Of a stretch of 22,111 bases of DNA, positions 1 to 6,800 are shown piece after piece. The position numbers and the translations under genes are program-made. The notes under the pieces were generated by a model, which saw nothing but the letters and a program-made list of their open reading frames with translations, was not told the origin of the DNA and made no database searches. Numbering within the stretch: position 1 is the first letter of the stretch; each line of letters starts with the position of its first letter. The stretch covers positions 1 to 22,111 of the IMG/VR virus record IMGVR_UViG_3300032282_002974; one strand, given 5' to 3'. Source of the stretch: a virus.

Positions 1-65
1 AGTCGGTAGCGGTTGCTGATGATGACGATGATTTGAATTATTTCAAGTCACTGGCTGATGACTAA
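1..65 (+). CDS. C-terminal end of an unidentified gene (partial)
   Basis: The only open plus frame at the left edge (codons from base 3) reads SVAVADDDDDLNYFKSLADD and stops at TAA 63-65. Only about 20 residues are visible. The tail is very acidic (five consecutive Asp) and is followed at once by a strong terminator, so this is the last gene of a rightward transcript. Acidic C-termini of this kind occur on phage single-stranded-DNA-binding proteins such as T4 gp32, but twenty residues cannot establish identity, so no function is assigned. Confidence 0.6.
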   Translation, partial: SVAVADDDDDLNYFKSLADD

Positions 66-94
66 TAAATAGTTTTGATTCCAGTCGGTCTTCA

Positions 95-123
95 GGAGAG
101 GGTAGAAATGCCCTCTCCTTTTT
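95..123 (+). terminator. Rho-independent terminator, rightward
   Basis: A perfect 8-bp stem GGAGAGGG (95-102) / CCCTCTCC (111-118) encloses the loop TAGAAATG and is followed by five T (119-123). It closes the transcript of the partial gene at 1-65. The T-tract overlaps the TAA stop (122-124 on the minus strand) of the convergent 742-aa gene. On the minus strand no T-run follows the stem, so it should terminate well only rightward. Confidence 0.9.
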
Positions 124-2350
124 AGTATCCGTGATTAGAGTAAACAGCACCAATCGGTGAAAGGTTGTTTAGTCTTGGTTCAAGTTTTGCATCTGCATAA
201 GCTTTACGAACAGATGGTGCTACAGGAGGATGTGATGCGTTAACTCCTAATGGTGCTTGATCGATTGAAACACCTTGTTTCATTTTCATTGAGTTTACTG
301 TATGTTGTTGCTCATCTTTTAAATGATGTTCTTCTATCTGTTGATTTCTAGTAGCAACTTCATTCTGAACCGGTTGTTGCCAGGATTGTTGTCCAACATC
401 TGCGGCAGAAACTTTATTGTGTGGAACGATACTTTCCGGACCCTTCTCTCCCATCAAAACTTTTGGACCATTACCATCTACCGGATTAGCTAGATATGGC
501 TTATTGATTGTTCCACCTTCTGCCATAGGAATTATTTGTTCTGGTTCAACATCACCAATTTTTAAATCTTGTGATGTATATGGTGGTGCTGTGCCTGTAT
601 CAGAAGTTTGTTGTTGCGTATTAATAAGAGATGCTGTTTGCACTGAATCTTGTTGATCTGGTGATAATCCTTGTGCAACAAATGTTGTTGTATTTGTTTG
701 TTCATCTTTTACGGCAGTCATTCGGCTCGTATAATTACCGTTGTCATCGACTTTGCCATAAATTTGTTGTGCAAGTTTTGCTTTTGTTTCTGGAGATCCT
801 AATGCTACATTTTCGGGTATACCATATGTCTGCATCATTTCCTTATCCCAACCAGTTTCCCAGTTATAACCGGCTGCACCGTTAGGATGTGTTATATCTC
901 CGTGCATCAAATCAAATTTAGTTTCACCAGACTTAAATCCTATTCCTGGTGTAATTGTTGTTGAATCAGGAAAATAATATGCTTGTGCAAGAGCAGCAGC
1001 AGAGTGAAGCTTTGCATAAAGTGAAGCAGCTTGCCCTGGTGTTCCTACTTGCCCCTCATATGGTTTATTGAAGTTTGTTAATTGTTCGCCTGTTTTACTA
1101 TCAACAATAACAAAGTCCATGGCACCACCTTTGCCTGTTCCAGGTTGTTCGCCATGATTGCGTGTTGACCCTGAGTGTCTAACACCGGATGATTCACCAA
1201 ATACTTCTACATGATATCCAGGATTATCTAATTCAAATTGTTGAATACCTTCTGAATAGCTTTTAAGTATTACAGGATCAACATCACCTAATTCTGCACC
1301 TCTAGGATTTCTACCTTGAAGATAACCTAATGGATCATCAATAGGTTTAACTTTTCTATCTTGTTCTGATAAACCAGCAGCAATATTCTCGCCGTATTGT
1401 TTGGAAGCTATCGTTGCTTCTGATTCTCCAGGCTGATCAGATTCAACAGATCCTATTTTAGGAGTTATTGTTCCATCAGCAGAGGCAACTTGCTGTTGTT
1501 GTTTTAGATTTTCAGCAATCTTCTCAGCCGAATACGTTGCATATGGTCCAGGTTCTACATTAGGATCTTTTGCATAAACATTTCCACCAACATCATTATA
1601 TCCCTGACTTTGAGCAAGTCTATCGAAAGTTTTACCTCTGCCTTCGCCCTCAAGATAATAACTTGCACGATAAGCATCTGCTCCATTTGTAGGATCAGGT
1701 ACTGCACCCGAGGCAACTTCACGAATACGCTGACGAATCATTTCTGCTTCTTCTTTAGTGGCTTTTCTATAGCCTGCATATTGTCCTGGCGCTCTTGCGA
1801 CCTCATGTAAATTTCCAGATGGACCCCAGTCTTTAGTGCCAAGTCGATTAAACAGATTATTAACAACACCATCTAAGCTTCTTGAATCACTTAATCTCGC
1901 TTCACCTGCAATAGTATTGATAACATCATCTGATAGATCAGCTTCATTTAATTGATAAACTGGACGATATGTGCCTTGTTTGCCTGGTGCAACAGGTGTT
2001 TTTGTTGGTTGTTCTGATGCAGATTTTGTTTTTCCTATCTCTGCCGTTGTTGTTTTAGGAATAGATGAAAGATACGGCGTAACTGCTGAACTTTTGTTTA
2101 GATTTTTTAAATCTGTAGGAGAAGCTGCCATAGCAGTTTTAGCTTTAACACCAAAATAAGACTCTTGTCCGGCATTAGTTGCTAATGCTTGTTTAAAATA
2201 ATTAGGAAATAATGCGGCTCTTTGTCCAGGCGTCAACTCTCTTGCAATCATATCCATAACGCTTTGATTGCCTTGAAGTGCTTGTCTGGATGCAAATGGT
2301 ATTGTTGCTATATCTCTATAACTAACTGTTTGTAAATTTGGATTATCCAT
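122..2350 (-). CDS. Virion-associated protein with two peptidoglycan-hydrolase-like domains and tape-measure-like C-terminus
   Basis: 742 aa. Residues ~141-265 resemble SleB/CwlJ-type cell-wall hydrolases: INTIAGEAR with Glu150 as the likely catalytic acid, then an NR pair at 168-169 and GQYAGY near 190. Residues ~355-500 resemble an M15-type zinc D,D-peptidase, with candidate ligands His399 (TRNHG), Asp412 (GGAMDF) and His484 (DLMHGDI). Residues ~609-643 (MAEGG... VLMGEKGPESIVPHN) match the short motif seen near the C-terminus of many tail tape-measure and tail-lysin proteins. No signal peptide or membrane segment is seen. The ATG overlaps the stop of the 67-aa ORF (TAATG), so translation is probably coupled. 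Inferred role: a tail-carried protein that opens the cell wall during infection. Its place directly after the gp26-like pair could also make it the tape measure, but it lacks a long coiled coil. The domain calls are by eye and no homology search was possible. Confidence 0.7.
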   Translation of the reverse strand: MDNPNLQTVSYRDIATIPFASRQALQGNQSVMDMIARELTPGQRAALFPNYFKQALATNAGQESYFGVKAKTAMAASPTDLKNLNKSSAVTPYLSSIPKTTTAEIGKTKSASEQPTKTPVAPGKQGTYRPVYQLNEADLSDDVINTIAGEARLSDSRSLDGVVNNLFNRLGTKDWGPSGNLHEVARAPGQYAGYRKATKEEAEMIRQRIREVASGAVPDPTNGADAYRASYYLEGEGRGKTFDRLAQSQGYNDVGGNVYAKDPNVEPGPYATYSAEKIAENLKQQQQVASADGTITPKIGSVESDQPGESEATIASKQYGENIAAGLSEQDRKVKPIDDPLGYLQGRNPRGAELGDVDPVILKSYSEGIQQFELDNPGYHVEVFGESSGVRHSGSTRNHGEQPGTGKGGAMDFVIVDSKTGEQLTNFNKPYEGQVGTPGQAASLYAKLHSAAALAQAYYFPDSTTITPGIGFKSGETKFDLMHGDITHPNGAAGYNWETGWDKEMMQTYGIPENVALGSPETKAKLAQQIYGKVDDNGNYTSRMTAVKDEQTNTTTFVAQGLSPDQQDSVQTASLINTQQQTSDTGTAPPYTSQDLKIGDVEPEQIIPMAEGGTINKPYLANPVDGNGPKVLMGEKGPESIVPHNKVSAADVGQQSWQQPVQNEVATRNQQIEEHHLKDEQQHTVNSMKMKQGVSIDQAPLGVNASHPPVAPSVRKAYADAKLEPRLNNLSPIGAVYSNHGY

Positions 2351-2553
2351 TATCTTCTATTCTGTCTTCTTTGAAGTGCATTCTGTTCTTTTATCTTTTC
2401 GTTTTGCTCTTGAATATGTGCTTTTAATAAATCAATATAAATGAATCTTTCCCATGGCATCATATTTTCCAAGTCGCTTAGTGAATACTTATGAAATTGC
2501 ATTAAGTTGAAGTTCGTAGTATAATAATTTTTTAGATTATCATAGCCGAACAT
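2350..2553 (-). CDS. 67-aa tail-assembly ORF, probably the frameshift extension of the gp26-like gene
   Basis: 67 aa, helical and rich in Gln, Asn and Lys at the end, with the core motif MMPWERFIYIDLLKAHI. Its ATG overlaps the preceding stop as TAATG, and no Shine-Dalgarno precedes it; the upstream bases are a T-run. A -1 slip on that run leads directly into this frame (TAC TTA ATG). It is therefore probably made mainly as a C-terminal extension of the 241-aa protein, as lambda T is of G, although coupled reinitiation at the ATG is possible. Position and size suggest a small hub or tape-measure assembly chaperone like the T domain; T4 gp51 occupies a similar genomic place but is much longer. 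Function is inferred from context only. Confidence 0.75.
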   Translation of the reverse strand: MFGYDNLKNYYTTNFNLMQFHKYSLSDLENMMPWERFIYIDLLKAHIQEQNEKIKEQNALQRRQNRR

Positions 2554-3278
2554 TAAGTAAAAAAACTTGTGAAGTCTCCTGTCTTAATGTTGTGGTTATG
2601 TCCACATTTTGGACATTTTTGTTTAATGTCAATTTCAAATGACGGAAAATTGTAAATCCATTCTTCAAGTTTTGCCAATTGTGCATTTGTTAAACTGTCA
2701 ATAAACCTTGAAAAGTCTTCAGGCGCATAATCTTTTGTTGTATAAACATTATCTTTATCATAAACAAATTCAATAGAAGCGCAGATTAGATCAAACTTTT
2801 TATCTACAATATTTTCATCACCCATTATTCTTTTCATCTCAGAATATTTTGGATATTTCATCTTAACGCCAATTTGATTAGTCAGTTCTATCTTGCTTTC
2901 CAATATTTTATTTTTTTTAATTTTTGTTTTTGTTAAATCAACTTCTGCTGGAAATACTTGCCCACACTTTTGACCATCAACAAGCCTATTGCATGTAAGA
3001 TTAATCTCAACATTTTCACCAATAGACTTTGATCTTAACATGATAAAAAGATAATCAATATCAAAAAATGGTAGTTCATCAATCTTAACATCTTTTGATA
3101 TGCAACAATTTTCAATGATTTGTATTGTTGTATTAATTACTTCCAATTCTTCTTTTGTTTGTGCGGCTATAAGAAGAAGTTTTTCTTCTTTTACCAGAAA
3201 AGGTCTGAACTTGGCTGCTTTACCTGTAGATGGTATTTTCACTTCAAAAGTTGGTACCGCAATTGTAGGTAAACTCAT
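2553..3278 (-). CDS. 26: gp26-like baseplate hub / tail assembly protein with Cys-rich zinc motif
   Basis: 241 aa, similar in length and layout to T4 gp26 (208 aa), which is needed for baseplate-hub assembly. Recognisable features are the N-terminal block LPTIAVPTFEVKIPSTGK, the FRPFLVKEEKLLLIA segment, and two cysteine pairs: Cys96/Cys105 (LTCNRLVDGQKCG) and Cys222/Cys225 (KCPKCGHNHN, with nearby His228 and His230). Together these look like a split zinc-binding site. The gene has a clear SD (TTGGAGATT) upstream of its ATG. It ends with codons AGT TTT TTT ACT TAA, a slippery run just before the stop. It lies between the tube-fold gene and the 67-aa ORF. The gp26 family assignment is fairly secure; the proposed tape-measure-chaperone role is an inference from gene order and the frameshift signal. 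Confidence 0.8.
   Translation of the reverse strand: MSLPTIAVPTFEVKIPSTGKAAKFRPFLVKEEKLLLIAAQTKEELEVINTTIQIIENCCISKDVKIDELPFFDIDYLFIMLRSKSIGENVEINLTCNRLVDGQKCGQVFPAEVDLTKTKIKKNKILESKIELTNQIGVKMKYPKYSEMKRIMGDENIVDKKFDLICASIEFVYDKDNVYTTKDYAPEDFSRFIDSLTNAQLAKLEEWIYNFPSFEIDIKQKCPKCGHNHNIKTGDFTSFFT
2559..2565 (-). promoter_or_regulatory. Candidate -1 programmed ribosomal frameshift site T_TTT_TTT
   Basis: The plus strand has seven A; the minus mRNA reads AG[U UUU UUU] AC UUA AUG in the frame of the gp26-like gene (Ser238-Phe239-Phe240). The heptamer is correctly phased (X_XXY_YYZ) for tandem -1 slippage. After the slip, reading continues UAC UUA AUG into the 67-aa ORF, giving a 309-aa fusion (240 + 2 + 67). 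The zero-frame stop is only one codon past the run, and the downstream ORF lacks its own ribosome binding site. I have not identified a stimulatory pseudoknot or upstream SD element. Confidence 0.6.
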
Positions 3279-3298
3279 AATTTAATCTCCAATAATAA

Positions 3299-3991
3299 TT
3301 AATTAGTGCCAGTTCCTGGTGTATAAAGTCTAGGTGTAATTTGTTTTCCTGCATCGGTATCTGCACCTATTACAGGCTTAAATGGCTTCAATGGTTGAGC
3401 ATCCATTGTTTCTCTGTACCATTTGTTAAATGTAAATGTTACTTGAAGTCTATGAAAATTGTCATCCGCCCAGGTAACAGGTTGTGCTGCAACTTCTAAT
3501 GGATATGCTTTTTGAAATGTAAATTTGTATTTTGCGAATGATCCTGAATCAGAACTAGAATCAAATTCACTTAATTGATATATTTCAATTGTAGCCGCAT
3601 AATCATCTTTGTAAGAAAAATCATATGTATTGGTTGGATTAATATATTCCATCCAATCGTCAAAAAACTTTCTTTCCGCAAAATCATTTCTACACAGAAA
3701 GATCAAATTCAAGTCTTGATAATTTGTCTGTGTGGGCATTTTAAAGTTTGGTCCATAATATCTAACATCGGTAACAACCAACTGTCTTGTAGGAAACTCT
3801 GCTGATTCACACAAGTACGGTAAATCTCTCATTACACCAGAATTACCATTAAATAACGTTCCTGGATTACCCACAATTCTAACTAAAAATCTTGCGGAAC
3901 GTGCTAAACCACCGTATGCCGAAGATACATTTCGAACTGTATTTAAATTTATACTTTGACTTTCAGGTGAATTTTTAATATTATTTGCCAT
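3299..3991 (-). CDS. Tail-tube-fold protein: tube initiator (gp54-like) or tail tube (gp19-like)
   Basis: 230 aa. The core (residues ~33-195) has the signatures of T4-type tube proteins: ARFLVRIVG, then RDLPYLCESAEFPTRQL, YYGPNFKMPT, the LNLIFLCRNDFAERKFFDDWM block, FSYKDDYAATIEIYQL, and the closing TWADDNFHRLQVTFTFNKWY strand pair. A Pro/Thr-rich tail follows from ~197. T4 gp19 (163 aa) and the tube-binding part of gp54 (320 aa) share this fold. The location among hub genes rather than beside a sheath gene favours a gp54-like initiator, but the length is also compatible with a tube subunit. The start is 4 nt downstream of the preceding stop, with a weak SD (AAGAGA) inside that gene's end. 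The fold is confident; the choice between gp54 and gp19 is not. Confidence 0.75.
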   Translation of the reverse strand: MANNIKNSPESQSINLNTVRNVSSAYGGLARSARFLVRIVGNPGTLFNGNSGVMRDLPYLCESAEFPTRQLVVTDVRYYGPNFKMPTQTNYQDLNLIFLCRNDFAERKFFDDWMEYINPTNTYDFSYKDDYAATIEIYQLSEFDSSSDSGSFAKYKFTFQKAYPLEVAAQPVTWADDNFHRLQVTFTFNKWYRETMDAQPLKPFKPVIGADTDAGKQITPRLYTPGTGTN

Positions 3992-3994
3992 TTG

Positions 3995-4489
3995 TTATCT
4001 CTTATATACAAACAATTCGACTGGTAATGCTATAGCATTTTCCCATTCGTTTGCTGTAATTTCTATGAAGGGGCTTCTGACATGACCAAATAGATATCGC
4101 TTAATGCAGGGTTGGACTAAACCCATTGATTTTGTGGACTGAAGAAGATCGTAAGATAGCTTCAGTCTTGTTTTCTCTGTTAGCTTTGAACCAGTTTTAT
4201 ATTCTAAAAGCTTGTTGAGAAGGGCTTTTCTTTGCCCGGGATTGAGATAGTGAAGATTTAACCCAAGGAATCCATCGGCATACGGCTCAATTGGAAATAC
4301 CAAGGGAAAACGGTCATACATTGGAAGAGTTTTCTTGTGCTTAGGATCATAATAGAAAAAATACATCTTTCCGATGACCGTTGATGAACGATCACGATCT
4401 GTATTGTTTATGATGTTTTTTCTATAGCCAGCGGCGGATCGTGCTTTGCCGATAAACCAATCTGACGCTTGTTTACTATCTACTGCCAT
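3995..4489 (-). CDS. Conserved-looking phage protein of unknown function
   Basis: 164 aa, soluble, basic at both ends. Distinctive segments are GKMYFFYYDPKHKKTLPMYDRFPLVFPI (residues ~41-68), DGFLGLNLHYLNPGQRKALL (~72-91) and RYLFGHVRSPFIEI near 131-144. I recognise this pattern as a short protein that often sits beside head-completion and baseplate genes of T4-like phages, but I know no established function. It lies between the gp4-like nuclease (4 nt upstream) and the tube-fold gene (3 nt downstream), so it is co-expressed with late structural genes and is probably a minor virion or assembly protein. No signal peptide, membrane helix or catalytic motif is evident. The ATG has no clear SD and probably depends on coupling. 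Confidence 0.75.
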   Translation of the reverse strand: MAVDSKQASDWFIGKARSAAGYRKNIINNTDRDRSSTVIGKMYFFYYDPKHKKTLPMYDRFPLVFPIEPYADGFLGLNLHYLNPGQRKALLNKLLEYKTGSKLTEKTRLKLSYDLLQSTKSMGLVQPCIKRYLFGHVRSPFIEITANEWENAIALPVELFVYKR

Positions 4490-4493
4490 GTTA

Positions 4494-4940
4494 CTATTTA
4501 TTGTTAATTCCTAAGTCATCCTCAGTAATTAGCTTAAATTCCCATCCTCTATCTAAACAATAACCATTAGCCGCTTCCCATTTAGCTTGATTCTTACCCC
4601 AGGTAGCTACCTCAGTCAGGTATCTTTGAGTTATTCTTCTCTGTTTTTTTGGTTCTCTTGTCTGAGCTTTAGGTTTTACCTCTAAAAGCATCGACTTAAT
4701 CTTTCCGTCTTTTGCTTTGGCTTTGACAAAGAAATCTGGAAAATATCTATGGATACGGTTGTCCACGGGCGATAGATATGGAATGACAATTTCCTCACTA
4801 CTCCACTCCAGCACATTTGGATTTTCGTCTAACTGCTTCATAACTCTCAATTCCCACAAAGACCGATAGATTACATTGGTAGGGTCACCTCTGTACTTTC
4901 TTGGGTTCTTGGGGCTAAATTTTCCTTTATAGGTTTTCAT
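4494..4940 (-). CDS. 4: Head completion nuclease gp4-like
   Basis: 148 aa, nearly the length of T4 gp4 (about 150 aa) and strongly similar from memory: YKGKFSPKNPRKYRGDP, VIYRSLWELRVMKQLDENPNV, SSEEIVIPYLSPVDN, HRYFPDFFV, LLEVKPKAQT and NQAKWEAANGYCLDRGWEF. The E..PYL...D..HRYFPDF....LLEVKPK order fits a TnsA/PD-(D/E)xK-type nuclease core. T4 gp4 finishes the DNA-filled head before tail joining. This is the first gene of the leftward operon, and its ATG abuts the rightward late promoter. The MKTYKGKF start matches the family N-terminus, but no SD is visible upstream (AT-rich TATATATTTAT), so initiation may be weak. Confidence 0.92.
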   Translation of the reverse strand: MKTYKGKFSPKNPRKYRGDPTNVIYRSLWELRVMKQLDENPNVLEWSSEEIVIPYLSPVDNRIHRYFPDFFVKAKAKDGKIKSMLLEVKPKAQTREPKKQRRITQRYLTEVATWGKNQAKWEAANGYCLDRGWEFKLITEDDLGINNK

Positions 4941-4947
4941 ATAAATA
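4940..4947 (+). promoter_or_regulatory. T4-type late promoter box TATAAATA for the hub/baseplate operon
   Basis: A perfect TATAAATA. T4 late promoters consist of this box centred near -10, read by the gp55/gp33/gp45 late machinery. The start of transcription would be near 4953, giving a leader of about 24 nt that includes the AAGAGGA SD (4966-4972) before the ATG at 4977. It lies in the 36-nt divergent gap between the gp4-like and gp48-like genes. Confidence 0.75.
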
Positions 4948-4965
4948 TATAGAAAACATTGCCTA

Positions 4966-4972
4966 AAGAGGA
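4966..4972 (+). promoter_or_regulatory. Shine-Dalgarno that fixes the gp48-like start
   Basis: AAGAGGA lies 4 nt before the ATG at 4977. It falls inside the longer reading frame opened by TTG 4959, so the true start is the ATG and not the TTG. Confidence 0.8.
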
Positions 4973-4976
4973 TATA

Positions 4977-6047
4977 ATGGTTGAAAGACTTGGTTCCTAC
5001 TATACGGACTATGCAGTTAATCCTGATACTGGAACGCCCACGTTTGAAATTCCCTATACAGGAGGGGCTAAGACTACATTAGATAATCTTAATGAGGCTT
5101 TATTTGGTCCTGATGTTACCGATACTAATTTGGGGCAAAATAAGTATGACTTCACTTCTCGCGTTTTTCCACCAGATATTGGTTCAGCGGGAAGTTATAA
5201 CGGTCATTATATGGTTATAAACATTAACGTCCAAAATACATCCGGTATGGCCCTTGTTGGTGGCAATAAAGTATTTTCTAGACTTACAAATGAATTATCA
5301 AAAACAGATTCGTTGAGATACAGTATTGATCCTCTAGTCAGTACAGATCGTTCTGATGGTGCAGCAACATCATTTAAACTTCCTAGATACACAAGAAGAA
5401 TTGCTGAGTCAATTGCAATTTTTATGCCTAATTCAGAACTAACTTATACAGACCTACATACATATGACGATATCAGTTTAACCAAATTTGGATCAGCAAT
5501 TGCTGGCGGCACAGCTAAGTTTGCTGCTATGGGTGTTGGTGGTCTTTTAGGTGGTAAAGTTGGTGCAAAATTAGGTGGTGCTGTTGGTGATATAATGACT
5601 GGTGCTGCACAAGCTGCGGGTTCAGTTTCACAGCTATTTGGATCTCCTATTAATCCAAAAGTAGAAGTATTATTTTCCAATACATCACAACGTCAATTTA
5701 CTTTTGAATTTTTGATGGCACCTTCAAATCAAAAAGAATCTATGATTATTGAACAAATTATTAGAACACTTCGTTTTCATGCGGCACCAGAGCTTAATAC
5801 AGGTCTTCCTGGTTCGTTTTTCTGGACACCACCATCAGAGTTTGACATTACATTTTTCAATCGTGGTGAAGAAAACAAAAAGATTCCTCGAATTAATACC
5901 TGCGTTTTGACACAGATTGATGTGTCATATGCACCATCAGGAGTTTATGCAACATTCCATAACGGATATCCAACACAAATTCGTATGGCACTTTCGTTTA
6001 GAGAAACAGAGGTTGTTCACAAACTCAGAGTTCTACAAGGATTTTAA
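4977..6047 (+). CDS. 48: Baseplate tail-tube cap gp48-like
   Basis: 356 aa from ATG 4977, close to T4 gp48 (364 aa), which caps the hub and starts tube polymerisation with gp54. The C-terminal block is diagnostic: KIPRINTCVLTQIDVSYAPSG, then YATFHNGYPTQIRMALSFRETEVVHK. The preceding QRQFTFEFLMAP and IEQIIRTLRFHAAPEL segments belong to the tube-like fold. Residues ~172-222 form a Gly/Ala-rich hydrophobic stretch (GVGGLLGGKVGAKLGG...), probably a packed helical hairpin rather than a membrane anchor. An in-frame TTG at 4959 would add six residues, but the SD and late promoter support the ATG. It is the first gene of the rightward operon; gp53 follows 3 nt later. Confidence 0.9.
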   Translation: MVERLGSYYTDYAVNPDTGTPTFEIPYTGGAKTTLDNLNEALFGPDVTDTNLGQNKYDFTSRVFPPDIGSAGSYNGHYMVININVQNTSGMALVGGNKVFSRLTNELSKTDSLRYSIDPLVSTDRSDGAATSFKLPRYTRRIAESIAIFMPNSELTYTDLHTYDDISLTKFGSAIAGGTAKFAAMGVGGLLGGKVGAKLGGAVGDIMTGAAQAAGSVSQLFGSPINPKVEVLFSNTSQRQFTFEFLMAPSNQKESMIIEQIIRTLRFHAAPELNTGLPGSFFWTPPSEFDITFFNRGEENKKIPRINTCVLTQIDVSYAPSGVYATFHNGYPTQIRMALSFRETEVVHKLRVLQGF

Positions 6048-6050
6048 AAT

Positions 6051-6800
6051 ATGGCGCAGTATTTCGATCAATTTCCTGTTACTCCATATAATATTAGTAA
6101 AGGTTTTAACGGTGTTAATGTTTATGATTTTCCTGTAAACATTCTCGTTAGACTAGGAATAGTTGCAAATAGCCTAGATCAATATTTTCATTATTATGAA
6201 TATGTTGTAAAAGATGGTGATACTCCAGAAATTCTTGCGGAAAAGTATTATGATGATGCAGAAGCACACTGGTTAATTTTATTGACAAATAACATTGTAG
6301 ATCCTCAGTATGACTGGGTTTTAAGTAACGATGCGTTTAACAAATATGTTGCAAACAAATACCGTTATGCTGCTGCAACCGATTTAGTAGTTTCCACATC
6401 AGAAATTACAGATGGACAAGTTATTGCATGGACACAAAGTCTATCAACAAGTAACAATATTCATCATTATGAGAAAATTCAAAAGACAGTTGACCTTGAT
6501 ACTGGAATAGAAACTCTTAAGATATATGAGATTTCAGCTTCCGAGTATGCAAATACCGCAGCATCTTTAGGAAGTCCATTGTCTTATACTATTCAACAAA
6601 CCGGTTCTGTGGTTGATGTTTATGATTATTATAGAAACGCTGTTCGTTTTTATGATTGGGAAGTTGAACAAAATGAAAAGAAAAGACAAATTAAACTTAT
6701 TAAAAAAGAATATTATGATACCATTAAAGATGAATTTAGACAACTCATGAAATCAGCCAAAGTATCAAACAGACAACCGGGAATTAGAAGTCTTACATAA
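6051..6800 (+). CDS. 53: Baseplate wedge subunit gp53-like
   Basis: 249 aa (T4 gp53 is 196 aa). The family pattern is plain: YFDQFPVTPY near the N-terminus, YYEYVVKDGDTPEILAEKYYDD (~45-66), then HWLILLTNNIVDPQYDWVLS (~69-88). The latter is the LysM-like segment in which T4 gp53 has YWVLLMCN...PYYGW. The C-terminal part VYDYYRNAVRFYDWEVEQNEKKRQIKLIK also fits. gp53 binds the assembled wedge and allows six wedges to join around the hub. The insert ~105-185 relative to T4 explains the extra length. SD AAGGA lies inside the end of the gp48-like gene; the stop overlaps the next start (TAATG). Confidence 0.9.
   Translation: MAQYFDQFPVTPYNISKGFNGVNVYDFPVNILVRLGIVANSLDQYFHYYEYVVKDGDTPEILAEKYYDDAEAHWLILLTNNIVDPQYDWVLSNDAFNKYVANKYRYAAATDLVVSTSEITDGQVIAWTQSLSTSNNIHHYEKIQKTVDLDTGIETLKIYEISASEYANTAASLGSPLSYTIQQTGSVVDVYDYYRNAVRFYDWEVEQNEKKRQIKLIKKEYYDTIKDEFRQLMKSAKVSNRQPGIRSLT

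Noticed and set aside
64-71. AATAAATA resembling a late promoter box
   Set aside because: It overlaps the stop of the edge gene and lies just before a terminator, with no rightward gene until 4977; also one mismatch.
4959-4976. TTG start adding six residues to the gp48-like protein
   Set aside because: The AAGAGGA Shine-Dalgarno lies inside this extension at ideal distance from ATG 4977.
5490-5642. Transmembrane anchor in the gp48-like protein
   Set aside because: The protein is otherwise a clear soluble tube-cap homologue; Gly/Ala packing explains the hydrophobicity better.
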